From NCBI RefSeq assembly GCF_900111685.1, contig NZ_FOHX01000006.1:124001-188000 (forward strand): a stretch of 64,000 nucleotides of DNA. Reading direction: 5' to 3'. Below, piece by piece: positions 35,586-43,812 of this stretch. Numbering within the stretch: position 1 is the first letter of the stretch; each line of letters begins with the position of its first letter. The position numbers and the translations under genes were made by a program. The notes beneath the pieces were generated by a model. It ran no database searches. It was not told where the DNA came from and was given only the letters and a program-made list of their open reading frames with translations. The stretch is from Nonomuraea wenchangensis (GTDB lineage: Bacteria > Actinomycetota > Actinomycetes > Streptosporangiales > Streptosporangiaceae).

Positions 35586-36260
35586 TCAGCGGGGTTCCTG
35601 AGGCGTACGGGCGGCCAGCGACGTGTAGATGGTCACCTCGTCGGGCTGGATGAGGCCGTCCTGGATGGCGCAGACGAGCAGTTTCTCCTTGGTGGGGGCG
35701 GGCCGGCCGGCGGCGGCGTACTTCACGCGGGCCCGGTCGATGTACTGCCGCACGGTGCGTTCCTTGATGCCCATCCGGGCCGCCACCGACGCCTTCGACA
35801 TCGACTGGAACCAGAACAGCAGCGCCTCCCGCTCCTTGTCGGAGAGCTGCGGCCGGTGGGGGCGCTCGTCGGTGGCGATGGCCTGGGCCATCGGGGGTGT
35901 GACGGTGGGCCGGTCGGCGGCGACCTCCATGATGGTCTCCAGGCACGACTCGCGGGTGGCGCGGCCCTTGCCGATGAAGGCCGAGGCTCCCGCGTCGAGC
36001 ACGGCGCGGACCGTCTCGGGCTCCTCGTGCTCGGAGAAGACGATGACCCGCTGCCCGCCCTGGCACAGCTCGGAGACCCGGTCGATGACCATCGTGCCGT
36101 TGAGGTTGAGGTCGAGCAGCAGCACGTCGGCCGTCACTCCCTGGACGGCCTCGATGGTGGGGCCCTGGGCGACCAGCGCCACCGGGCCGGGCGTCGGCCC
36201 GAACCAGGAGCGCACCCCGTCCACCACGACCTGGTGGTCCTCCACCAGGGCCACCGTCAC
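35586..36260 (-). CDS. LuxR-type response regulator
   Basis: 224-aa two-component response regulator. The start at the GTG at 36260 (V-T-V-A-L-V-E-D-H-Q) overlaps the kinase-like gene by GTGA and places the receiver strand right at the N-terminus. Phospho-acceptor Asp in L-L-L-D-L-N-L near 55; C-terminal HTH (L-S-D-K-E-R-E-A-L-L; S-V-A-A-R-M-G-I-K-E-R-T-V-R-Q-Y) of the LuxR class. An ATG at 36302 would add 14 residues. Last gene of the three-gene signalling operon. Confidence 0.9.
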   Translation of the reverse strand: MTVALVEDHQVVVDGVRSWFGPTPGPVALVAQGPTIEAVQGVTADVLLLDLNLNGTMVIDRVSELCQGGQRVIVFSEHEEPETVRAVLDAGASAFIGKGRATRESCLETIMEVAADRPTVTPPMAQAIATDERPHRPQLSDKEREALLFWFQSMSKASVAARMGIKERTVRQYIDRARVKYAAAGRPAPTKEKLLVCAIQDGLIQPDEVTIYTSLAARTPQEPR

Positions 36261-37390
36261 CGGCTCGCCACCGGGCTCCGTTGCCAGATGCTGTTGACCC
36301 ATACCTCCCCTCCCTGCCGCTGATAGGTGACGACCACGCCGCTCGGCTCGCGTACCGGGGTGTGGCTGATGGGCAGGTCGTCGTTGTCGGCCACCACCGC
36401 CACGCTCACCATCGTGGACATGGCCGACACCGTTACGCGCGCCCGCGTCCGGGCGCCGTCGAGCGCCCGGACCGGGGCCCGCAGCAGGTCCTCGCGGACA
36501 CCGTCCGGCAGGCTGGGCAGGAATTCGCCGAACGGCGGCACCGTCACCATCACCTTGCGCCGCTCGGCCGCCTCGATGCGCTCGCGCAGCGCCGAGACCA
36601 ACTCGTCCGGCACGTCCTCGCGCTCGGTGATGAGCCGGCGCAGCCGCATCGCGCCGGCCGTGCAGTCGTCGCGCACCCGGGGGTCGCCGGGGTCGGCGCC
36701 GTCGGCGAGCTGCTGCAGCAGCTCCTCGGCGACGTCGCGGATGGCGGCGTACCTGCGCAGCCGGTCGGTGTGGATGCGCTGGGCCGACTCGCGCAGGGCG
36801 TCGTCGGCGGCGAGCCGGCGGGCCAGCACGACCGCGTCCTCCGCGCGGGCGCGCAGCAGGTGGCAGCCCCACGTGTAGCCGAACTGCATGGTGATGCCGC
36901 CGACGATGACGACCAGGTACTTGGAGACGGCGACACGGTCGAGGATGCCGGTGGCGGCCATGGCGGCCAGCATGATGGCGGCGTTGCCGGCGAGGAAGGC
37001 GATCAGCTCGCCGCGCCAGCCCGGCCGGCCCCACACCAGCATGACGCCGAGCCAGCCGACCGCGCCCCACGCCCAGTCGTTGATGCCGAGCAGCTCGTGG
37101 GGTGGCAACGCGGCGATCACCGCGACGTCCAGGGCGAGGGCGGCGACGGCCAGCTCGCGGATCCTGGACGGGCCGCGCGAGTCGCGGGCCAGCGGGCGCA
37201 GGGCGACGGCGAAGACGACGGCGTAGGCGAGCCAGGCGGCGAGGTTCAGCCAGGGCAGGCGGAAGGACTGCCAGCCGGTGAGCGTGACGGTCAGGTTGTA
37301 GCCGAGGTGCCAGACGGCCGTGATGACGGCCGCGCCGAGCGCGGTGTAGCGGGCGTAGCGCTGGGCGACCTGCTCGATCTCCTCGGTCAT
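36257..37390 (-). CDS. Degenerate membrane histidine-kinase-like protein
   Basis: 377-aa protein with five or six predicted TM helices (about residues 15-185), then a cytoplasmic part with a coiled helix (R-R-Y-A-A-I-R-D-V-A-E-E-L-L-Q-Q-L) where the dimerisation helices of a kinase would be. The C-terminal domain resembles an ATPase fold, but I find neither the N-box asparagine nor the G1 Asp-x-Gly motif. Its tandem partner has both. Overlaps its neighbours by ATGA and GTGA. Probably a pseudokinase that modulates the partner. Confidence 0.75.
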   Translation of the reverse strand: MTEEIEQVAQRYARYTALGAAVITAVWHLGYNLTVTLTGWQSFRLPWLNLAAWLAYAVVFAVALRPLARDSRGPSRIRELAVAALALDVAVIAALPPHELLGINDWAWGAVGWLGVMLVWGRPGWRGELIAFLAGNAAIMLAAMAATGILDRVAVSKYLVVIVGGITMQFGYTWGCHLLRARAEDAVVLARRLAADDALRESAQRIHTDRLRRYAAIRDVAEELLQQLADGADPGDPRVRDDCTAGAMRLRRLITEREDVPDELVSALRERIEAAERRKVMVTVPPFGEFLPSLPDGVREDLLRAPVRALDGARTRARVTVSAMSTMVSVAVVADNDDLPISHTPVREPSGVVVTYQRQGGEVWVNSIWQRSPVASR

Positions 37391-38556
37391 GGCCGCCACC
37401 ACAGGCTGACGCGGGTGCCCTGGGCGCTGGAGGAGATGCGGGCGCCGCCGTTGGGCAGCGAGCGCATCATGCCGAGGATGGAGCCGCGCACGCCGAACCG
37501 GTCGGGCGGCAGCCGGTCCTGGTCGAAGCCGCGCCCGCTGTCGGCGACCTCCACGACGATCTCTCCGCCGCGCCGGGTGGAGACGACCTCGGCCTCGCGT
37601 ACGCCGGCGTGCAGGGCGACGTTGGCCAGGGCCTCGGTGACGGCGCGGGCGAAACGTTCGGCGACGTCGCCGGGCACGGTCTCGGCGACGAGGCTGGTCC
37701 GCACGTCCAGCCCGCTGACGCGCCCGGCGACCTCGTCCAGGAGGGCGTCGAGGGCGATCGGGGCGGAGTCGCCGCCGGGGGTGCCGCCGCGTGGGGTGTC
37801 GCGCAGTTTCTCCAGCGCCGTGAGGTCGGTACGGACCTGCGCGGCCAGCGTGGGCGTGGGCCGGTCGTAGGTGCCGAGGCCGACCATGCCCAGCGTGTGC
37901 AGCGCGGTCTCGTGGATGCTGCCGACCTGCTTGAGCTGGTCCTCGCGGCGCAGCCGTTCGACCATGAGCGCGATCTCGGCACGTACGCTGCGCTCCAGGA
38001 AGGCGTCGATGTGGGTGAACGAGCGGCGCAGCAGCGTCATCAGCATCACGATGGCGAGCAGTTGGACGAGGTGGACGCCGGTGGGCGCGACGACGTCCTG
38101 GGTGGCGGAGGCGAGGCGCACGCCGGCCGCGAACGCCCCGGCGACGGCGAGGCCGACCGTCACGGCCAGTGCGGGCCGCCAGGAGATGGCGGCGAGGATG
38201 ATCGTCATCGTGACCAGCCCCGACACCCAGCTCGCCCCGCTGTCCAGGGCCTCCTCGGCGACCACGAAACGCTGGGCGAGGCAGAGCGCGAGCGTGACGG
38301 CCACATCAGCGGCCACCAGCCGGCGCGGCACCAGCTCCGTACGCCACCACACCCGCGCGTAGCCCGCCGTCAGGGCGAGGTGGATCGCCAGCAGCGGCAC
38401 CAGCCAGGAGAGCGATACGGGCGGGACGGCGCCGAAGGAGGCCGCGACCACCGCCACCGTGCCCACCGCGCCGCGCGCGCCCGCGGCCGTTCTGGCGGTG
38501 GCCTTCTCCAACTGCCGGGTCGCGGAGTCGTACCTCGTGGAGCGGGGGTGAGACAT
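37387..38556 (-). CDS. Sensor histidine kinase, NarL-partner type
   Basis: 389-aa kinase. Five or six TM helices (about 25-180) are followed by a dimerisation helix (R-R-E-D-Q-L-K-Q-V-G-S-I-H-E-T-A-L-H) with candidate phospho-His, and an HATPase_c domain: N-box E-A-L-A-N-V-A-L-H, G1 A-D-S-G-R-G-F-D, and G2 F-G-V-R-G-S-I-L-G-M. First gene of the operon with the pseudokinase and LuxR regulator. ATG at 38556 chosen; a GTG 15 bp upstream is possible. Confidence 0.88.
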   Translation of the reverse strand: MSHPRSTRYDSATRQLEKATARTAAGARGAVGTVAVVAASFGAVPPVSLSWLVPLLAIHLALTAGYARVWWRTELVPRRLVAADVAVTLALCLAQRFVVAEEALDSGASWVSGLVTMTIILAAISWRPALAVTVGLAVAGAFAAGVRLASATQDVVAPTGVHLVQLLAIVMLMTLLRRSFTHIDAFLERSVRAEIALMVERLRREDQLKQVGSIHETALHTLGMVGLGTYDRPTPTLAAQVRTDLTALEKLRDTPRGGTPGGDSAPIALDALLDEVAGRVSGLDVRTSLVAETVPGDVAERFARAVTEALANVALHAGVREAEVVSTRRGGEIVVEVADSGRGFDQDRLPPDRFGVRGSILGMMRSLPNGGARISSSAQGTRVSLWWRP

Positions 38557-38919
38557 GGGCCGTCCGCACACGATGGGAGCACAAGACGGGTCTCACGATA
38601 ACGCAGTTCAAGGTGGGCAAAAAGGATACGTATCGTGTTCTTCCGGATAACCGGTAAGGCACATCCCCGGCCGTCGCGGTGTTCGGGGTCATGGGTCGCA
38701 TGGCTGCTTTTCCTAGGGCCGGCTCGATGCGGTGTGCACCGCCCCTCCACACCCTGCTCCTGGGCGGTTTTCCCGGCATGACGGTCGAATAGCCGTCATG
38801 CCGACATGTGCCGTTATAGGCCGTCATAGCGCTACGACGGCTGATCGGCCGTCAGTCGTCCCGTGTGGCAGGCGCGTCTACTTGCGGGTGCCGCCAAGGG
38901 CGCGGCGGGAGGGGACCTC
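38557..38919. promoter_or_regulatory. 363-bp divergent regulatory region with dyads and GCCGTCA repeats
   Basis: No gene seen. It contains the palindrome GATACGTATC (38625-38634), a CCGG-ATAA-CCGG dyad (38644-38655), a perfect 11-bp hairpin (38774-38784 with 38793-38803), and three GCCGTCA repeats (near 38792, 38819 and 38849). It serves the divergent kinase operon and PP2C gene. Confidence 0.55.
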
Positions 38920-39684
38920 ATGACCTTGTTCGTGATCTCGATACTGATCGGGTGCCTGTCGGTGATGAACGTGCAGGGCAGGCGCGGGAAGTGGCCGCAG
39001 GGCATGCCGGTGACCAGGCCGCGGCTGATGGCGGTGGGGGGCACGTTCGAGGGTTCGCGCGGGCGGCCGTCGGACGCGTACGTCATCCAGGAGCGGCTGG
39101 TCGCGACGGCCGACGGCGGGACCGGGGCGGAGGCCGCCCACGTGGCCGCCGCCCTGGCGCTGGCCGCCGTGATCGCGGGGCGTCCGCAGCACGGGGGCAC
39201 GCGCGAGCAGGACCTGGACGACTACGTCCAGGCCGCGCATCGCGCGGTGCGCAACGCCGCGTTACGCAACCCGGCCGTACCCGGTCTGGCCAGCACCCTG
39301 GACCTGATCGTGCTGGACGGCGGGGAGAGCCCGCGCCTGCGCTTCGCCCACGTCGGCAACGGCTCGATCTGGCACTGCCCGCGCGGCGGGACGCCCGCGC
39401 CGCTCACCACGTCGCACTCCTTCGACGACGGGCCGCCGCTGCGCGCGCTCGGCCGGCCCTCGGCGCTCAACGCCGAGGTCGGCTCCGTCGCGGTACGGCC
39501 GGGCGACCGGGTGGTGATGATGACGGACGGCGTCGTGCAGGCGCTCGGCGTCAAGCGCGTCACGGAGCTGCTGACCGGCACCGCCTCGCCGGTCGCCTGC
39601 CTGGACCGGCTCTACGACGAGCTCGCCGCGGTCGAGCCGAAGGAGGACGCGACGGTGGTCATCGCCGACTTCGTGACGGTATGA
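38920..39684 (+). CDS. PP2C-family serine/threonine phosphatase-like protein
   Basis: 254 aa from the ATG at 38920 (GGGAGGGG ahead). One N-terminal hydrophobic helix (residues 2-15) anchors it. Phosphatase motifs: T-A-D-G-G, F-A-H-V-G-N-G-S, M-M-T-D-G-V and the terminal E-D-A-T-V-V metal Asp. Divergent from the sensor kinase operon, hinting at a joint signalling circuit; opposes Ser/Thr kinases or acts on anti-sigma antagonists. Confidence 0.85.
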   Translation: MTLFVISILIGCLSVMNVQGRRGKWPQGMPVTRPRLMAVGGTFEGSRGRPSDAYVIQERLVATADGGTGAEAAHVAAALALAAVIAGRPQHGGTREQDLDDYVQAAHRAVRNAALRNPAVPGLASTLDLIVLDGGESPRLRFAHVGNGSIWHCPRGGTPAPLTTSHSFDDGPPLRALGRPSALNAEVGSVAVRPGDRVVMMTDGVVQALGVKRVTELLTGTASPVACLDRLYDELAAVEPKEDATVVIADFVTV

Positions 39685-39741
39685 GGGCATCCGCCGGGAG
39701 TAGCCACGCCGAGCAGGCCTCATGATCTAGGATTTTCCGGC

Positions 39742-40533
39742 ATGAGCGCACCACCGGGCATCAACCCCAACATCCCGCACTCGGCCCGCGTGTACGACTA
39801 CTGGCTGGGCGGCAAGGACAACTTCGAGGCCGACCGCCGGGTCGCGGAGGCCACGATGGCGGCGGTGCCGGGCATCCGCGAGAGCGCCAGGAACAACCGG
39901 GCCTTCCTCGGCCGCGCGGTGCGCCACCTGACGCGGCTGGGCGTGCGGCAGTTCCTCGACCTGGGGACGGGCATCCCGAGCCAGGGCAACACCCACGAGG
40001 TCGCCCAGGCGGAGGCGCCGGAGTCGCGGGTGGTCTACGTCGACAACGACCCGATCGTGATGACCCACGCCAGGGCGCTGCTGACCAGCACCGAGGAGGG
40101 GCGGACCGCCTACCTGGAGGCGGACGTGCGCGATCCCGCCGCCGTACTGGAGCACCCCGAGGTGCGCGAGATCATCGACTTCTCGCAGCCGGTCGCGCTC
40201 ATGATGGTCGCCATCCTCATGCACATCTCCGACGCCGACGACCCGGCCGGGCTGGTCAAGGCGTACGCCGACGCCCTCCCCACAGGCGGCTACCTCGTGC
40301 TCAGCCACCTCACGCTCGACCTCGTGCCGCCGCGGATGGCCGAGGACTACCTGGCCGCCACCTCGCACCAGGCCATGCACCGCACCCCGCGCACCGGCGA
40401 GCAGATCGCCCGCTACTTCGACGGGTTCGACCTGGTGGAGCCGGGCCTCGTCGCGGTCTCCCACTGGCACGACACCCCGCTCTTCCCCGACGAGCCCGCC
40501 TGGATGTACGGCGGCGTCGGCCGTAAGCGCTGA
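39742..40533 (+). CDS. SAM-dependent methyltransferase of the actinobacterial DUF574 family
   Basis: 263 aa. Begins with the family hallmark of N-I-P-H-S-A-R-V-Y-D-Y-W-L-G-G-K-D-N-F, then F-L-D-L-G-T-G-I-P as the SAM site and V-Y-V-D-N-D-P. Abundant in actinomycetes, with unknown targets in most cases. Single gene. Confidence 0.92.
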   Translation: MSAPPGINPNIPHSARVYDYWLGGKDNFEADRRVAEATMAAVPGIRESARNNRAFLGRAVRHLTRLGVRQFLDLGTGIPSQGNTHEVAQAEAPESRVVYVDNDPIVMTHARALLTSTEEGRTAYLEADVRDPAAVLEHPEVREIIDFSQPVALMMVAILMHISDADDPAGLVKAYADALPTGGYLVLSHLTLDLVPPRMAEDYLAATSHQAMHRTPRTGEQIARYFDGFDLVEPGLVAVSHWHDTPLFPDEPAWMYGGVGRKR

Positions 40534-40567
40534 TCCGCCGCCGATTGGTCCATCGGACCCGATAAGA

Positions 40568-40581
40568 GGGACTTTGGTCCC
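40568..40581. promoter_or_regulatory. DosR/DevR-like box before nitroreductase gene
   Basis: GGGACTTTGGTCCC, an excellent match with perfect half-sites, 72 bp before the nitroreductase start. A second dyad GGTCC-ATC-GGACC (40547-40559) lies directly upstream. Confidence 0.8.
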
Positions 40582-40652
40582 TGCCGCCACCCCGGCCAGG
40601 CGCGGGATGTTGATCCCATGTCCGCTGTTACCTCTGTGCCGGGGGTGCCCCG

Positions 40653-41672
40653 GTGACCGATCCCGGCACGGGCGGCCGCCGCGCGCGGGCCGCCACCCTG
40701 GAGCCGCCGTTCGCGTCCGCCGCCGACGTGTGCGCGGTCGTGGGCGCCGCCGCCGCCGCGCCGTCCGTGCACAACACCCAGCCGTGGCGCTTCCACCGCG
40801 CCGACGACGCCACCATGGAGCTGTACGCCGACCTCGACCGGCTGCTGACCGTCACCGACCCGATGGGGCGCGGGCTCGGCCTGAGCTGCGGGGCCGCGCT
40901 CTACAACCTGCGGCTCGCGGTGCGGGTGACCGGGCACGACGCCCATGTCCGGATCCTGCCCGATCCGGCCGCCCGCCCCGACCTGCTGGCCACCGTGCAC
41001 GCCGTGCCCGGAGACCCGCCCACGGCGGACGAGCTGCTGCTGCACGGCATGATCCCGCACCGGCGCACCAACCGCTTCCCCTTCGACGACCGGCCGGTGC
41101 CGCGTGAGATCGTCGTCGGCCTCGTGCACGCCGCGCACGCCGAGTCCGCGACGCTGGTGCCGGTCACGGGGCGCACCGCGCGGCGGGTCCTGGAGCTGAT
41201 CGCCATGGCGGACGACACGCTGGCGGACGATCCGGCGTACCGGGACGAGCTGGCCCGCTGGACCGGTCCCGACGCGCGGGCCGACGGGGTGCCCGAGCAC
41301 GCCGCCGGTCCCCGGCCGCGCGACGGCCGGCTGCCGATGCGCGACTTCGGCCAGCGCGTCGGCACCGCGGAGTTCGAGCCGGAGCCGCAGCTCGCGGCCC
41401 TGTTCACCCGCGGCGACGGGCCGCGCGACTGGCTGCGCGCCGGGCAGGCGCTCCAGCGGGTGCTGCTCACGGCGACCGCGCGCGGGGTGGCCGTGTCGCT
41501 GTTCAGCCAGCCGCTCGACCTGCGCCCGCCGCAGCACCGCGGCGACCGGACGGGCGGCCCGTTCGGGCACGTGCAGATGCTCATCAGGCTGGGCTACGGC
41601 CCGCCGGTGCCGCGCGTGCCCCGGCGTCCCGTGGCGGAGGTCCTGGACGGCCGGGAGGCACGCGGTGCCTGA
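40653..41672 (+). CDS. Acg-family nitroreductase-like protein
   Basis: 339 aa, Acg/nitroreductase family as in the mycobacterial Rv2032 type, well-known DosR targets that probably sequester FMN. Typical H-N-T-Q-P-W-R-F near residues 43-50 and two half-domains. GTG start. It overlaps the NMO gene by 8 bp. The upstream DosR-like box supports hypoxia control. Confidence 0.88.
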   Translation: MTDPGTGGRRARAATLEPPFASAADVCAVVGAAAAAPSVHNTQPWRFHRADDATMELYADLDRLLTVTDPMGRGLGLSCGAALYNLRLAVRVTGHDAHVRILPDPAARPDLLATVHAVPGDPPTADELLLHGMIPHRRTNRFPFDDRPVPREIVVGLVHAAHAESATLVPVTGRTARRVLELIAMADDTLADDPAYRDELARWTGPDARADGVPEHAAGPRPRDGRLPMRDFGQRVGTAEFEPEPQLAALFTRGDGPRDWLRAGQALQRVLLTATARGVAVSLFSQPLDLRPPQHRGDRTGGPFGHVQMLIRLGYGPPVPRVPRRPVAEVLDGREARGA

Positions 41673-43095
41673 CCCGCGGCTCTTCCCCGGGCTGCCGGCG
41701 CTGATCCAGGGCGGCATGGGGGTCGGCGTGTCCGGATGGCGGCTGGCCCGCGCCGTGGCCGCGACCGGGCAGCTCGGCGTGGTTTCCGGCACCGCTCTGG
41801 ACGTCACCCTCGCCCGCCGGCTGCAGCGCGGCGACCCCGGCGGCCATCTGCGCCGCGCCCTCGCCTGCTTCCCTGTGCCCGAGGTCGCCGAGCGGGTGCT
41901 CTCCCGCTACTTCGTGCCGGGCGGCACGGGCGACGGGGTGCCGTACCGGCCCGTGCCGCGGCTCGGCCTGCGCGGCAACCGGGCGCGCGACGAGCTCGCC
42001 GTGGTGGCCAACTTCGCCGAGGTGTTCCTGGCCAAGGAGGGCCACGACGGGCCCGTGGGCGTGAACTACCTGGAGAAGATCCAGCTCGCCACCCCCGCCG
42101 CCGTCTACGGCGCGCTGCTGGCCGGGGTGGACTACGTGCTGGTGGGCGCCGGCATCCCGGCCGAGATCCCGCGCCTGCTCGACGACCTGGCCGAGCACCG
42201 CCCGGCGCGGATCTCCGTCGCCGTGGCCGGCGAGGGCGGCGGGCACACCGTCGGGCTCGACCCGGTCGCGCTGCTGGGCCGCCGCCTGACGCCGCTCGTC
42301 CGGCCCCGGCTGCTGGCGATCGTGTCGTCGCACGTGCTGGCCGCTTACCTGGCCCGCTCCCCCGCGACCCGGCCGGACGGTTTCGTGATCGAGACGCCGG
42401 TGGCCGGCGGCCACAGCGCGCCGCCGCGCGGCCGGATGACGCTCGACGCGGCCGGCGAGCCCGTGTACGGCCCGCGCGACGCGCCCGACCTGGCCAAGGT
42501 GGCCGCGCTGGGGCTGCCGTTCTGGCTGGCCGGCGGCTACGGCACGCCCGGCGGCCTGGAACGGGCCTGGGCGGCGGGCGCGGCCGGCGTCCAGGTGGGC
42601 TCAGCGTTCGCGCTGTGCCGGGAGTCGGGGCTCGATCCGCGGCTGCGGCACAGGCTGCGCGAGCGGGCCGCGGCCGGCACGCTCCAGGTGCGCAACGACC
42701 CGCTGGCCTCGCCGACCGGGTTCCCGTTCAAGGTGGCCGAGGTGCCGGGCACGCTGTCGGACCCCGACGTGTACGACTCCCGCCCCCGGCTGTGCGACCT
42801 CGGCTACCTGCGCACGCCGTACGAGCGGGCGGACGGCTCGCTCGGCTACCGCTGCCCCGCCGAGCCGGTGGACGTCTACGTCCGCAAGGGCCGGCCCGCG
42901 GAGGAGGCGGAGGGGCGGCGCTGCCTGTGCAACGGGCTGCTGGCCGCCATCGGGCTCGGCCAGCACCGCGCGGACGGCTACGCCGAGCCGGCGCTGCTCA
43001 CCCTCGGCCAGGACGCGGGGTTCCTCGACGGCCTGCCCGAGGAGCACTCGGCCGCCGACGTGGTGGCCCACATCCTGCTCCAGGCCCACGTGTAG
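41665..43095 (+). CDS. Nitronate monooxygenase / PfaD-like flavoprotein
   Basis: 476-aa FMN TIM-barrel enzyme of the 2-nitropropane dioxygenase family. Glycine motifs: L-I-Q-G-G-M-G-V-G-V-S near the start, L-A-G-G-Y-G-T-P-G-G and G-V-Q-V-G-S-A-F near 285-325. The extra C-terminal region with several Cys (C-D-L-G-Y, C-P-A-E, C-L-C-N-G) suggests a metal site. GTG start. Translationally coupled to the nitroreductase, so the pair likely detoxifies nitro compounds or serves redox balance in hypoxia. Confidence 0.87.
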   Translation: MPDPRLFPGLPALIQGGMGVGVSGWRLARAVAATGQLGVVSGTALDVTLARRLQRGDPGGHLRRALACFPVPEVAERVLSRYFVPGGTGDGVPYRPVPRLGLRGNRARDELAVVANFAEVFLAKEGHDGPVGVNYLEKIQLATPAAVYGALLAGVDYVLVGAGIPAEIPRLLDDLAEHRPARISVAVAGEGGGHTVGLDPVALLGRRLTPLVRPRLLAIVSSHVLAAYLARSPATRPDGFVIETPVAGGHSAPPRGRMTLDAAGEPVYGPRDAPDLAKVAALGLPFWLAGGYGTPGGLERAWAAGAAGVQVGSAFALCRESGLDPRLRHRLRERAAAGTLQVRNDPLASPTGFPFKVAEVPGTLSDPDVYDSRPRLCDLGYLRTPYERADGSLGYRCPAEPVDVYVRKGRPAEEAEGRRCLCNGLLAAIGLGQHRADGYAEPALLTLGQDAGFLDGLPEEHSAADVVAHILLQAHV

Positions 43096-43114
43096 CGGCG
43101 CGTACGCGGGCCGC

Positions 43115-43573
43115 TCACGTGCCGGAGCCCGCCGCCTGCTCCGTGGCGACCGGCGTGATGCGGTCCCACGCGGGCAGCGGCAGCGTGATCACCGAGGCGG
43201 GGAACAGCCCGTGCTCCTCATGGTCGATGTGCTGGACCAGCAGGTCCAGCGCGGCCAGCACGGCGGCCCAGTCGGGCGCGGCCCGGTCCACGGCGGCGAG
43301 CACGCCGTGGATGGCCCCGTGCTCGGCGCACAGGCGCTCCACCTCGGCGGCCAGCGTGCCCTCGGCGCGCAGCTCGGCGAACAGGCCGTCCTCCTCGACG
43401 GCGGTGTGCGGGAGCAGCCGGGCGAGCAGCTCGTCCAGGAAGGCGACGGCCTCGGCCTGCCGTTCGGCCCGGACGGCCCTCCGCAGCTCGCCGGCGCATT
43501 CCTGGATGTCCCAGTGCTCCTGGGACAGACGGCCGATGAGCGGGAACTCCCGGCAGCCGCAGTAGTTGCACAT
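43115..43573 (-). CDS. Hemerythrin-domain protein
   Basis: 152 aa. A non-heme di-iron protein sensing or buffering O2 or NO. Metal ligands are visible in H-W-D-I-Q-E, L-L-P-H-T-A-V-E-E-D, H-G-A-I-H-G-V and H-I-D-H-E-E-H. The N-terminus C-N-Y-C-G-C adds a Cys cluster typical of actinobacterial homologues. ATG at 43573. Divergent from CBS-BON with a DosR-like box 74 bp upstream. Confidence 0.9.
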   Translation of the reverse strand: MCNYCGCREFPLIGRLSQEHWDIQECAGELRRAVRAERQAEAVAFLDELLARLLPHTAVEEDGLFAELRAEGTLAAEVERLCAEHGAIHGVLAAVDRAAPDWAAVLAALDLLVQHIDHEEHGLFPASVITLPLPAWDRITPVATEQAAGSGT

Positions 43574-43646
43574 GTCCTGTCCTTCCTGCGACGACGACGT
43601 CACCTCTCCGTGCTTCGAGCCTGCCGGACCGGCGGCCGGCCGGGCA

Positions 43647-43660
43647 GGGCCGAAGGTCCC
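43647..43660. promoter_or_regulatory. DosR/DevR-like box before hemerythrin gene
   Basis: GGGCCGAAGGTCCC, a 12-of-14 match to the site at 13284, 74 bp upstream of the hemerythrin start. Confidence 0.6.
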
Positions 43661-43723
43661 CTGCCCAAGGCCGTCCGTCCTAAGTCCGACCGGCCACAAG
43701 TCCGCTCAGCAGGGCGAACGCCC

Positions 43724-43737
43724 TGGACCAAAGCTCC
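43724..43737. promoter_or_regulatory. Weak DosR-like box before CBS-BON gene
   Basis: TGGACCAAAGCTCC at 76 bp upstream of the CBS-BON start; 7 of 10 half-site bases match. A GGGCGAACGCCC dyad (43712-43723) adjoins it. Confidence 0.35.
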
Positions 43738-43812
43738 GCGCCGGAGGACTTCCGGCCCTGGGGACGGGAGGGCCTGGCGCGGTCCCATGGCGGGGGAGGA
43801 AGGAGACAGATC

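Noticed and set aside
35586-36260. Response regulator as the DosR/DevR of the window
   Set aside because: Its receiver and LuxR domain are in an operon with kinases lacking GAF sensors, and no DosR-like box lies before it; cannot be excluded fully, but no positive evidence.
41665-43095. PfaD-type enoyl reductase of a polyunsaturated fatty acid synthase
   Set aside because: No polyketide or fatty acid synthase genes nearby; coupling to an Acg nitroreductase and a DosR-like box favours the redox-regulon NMO type.
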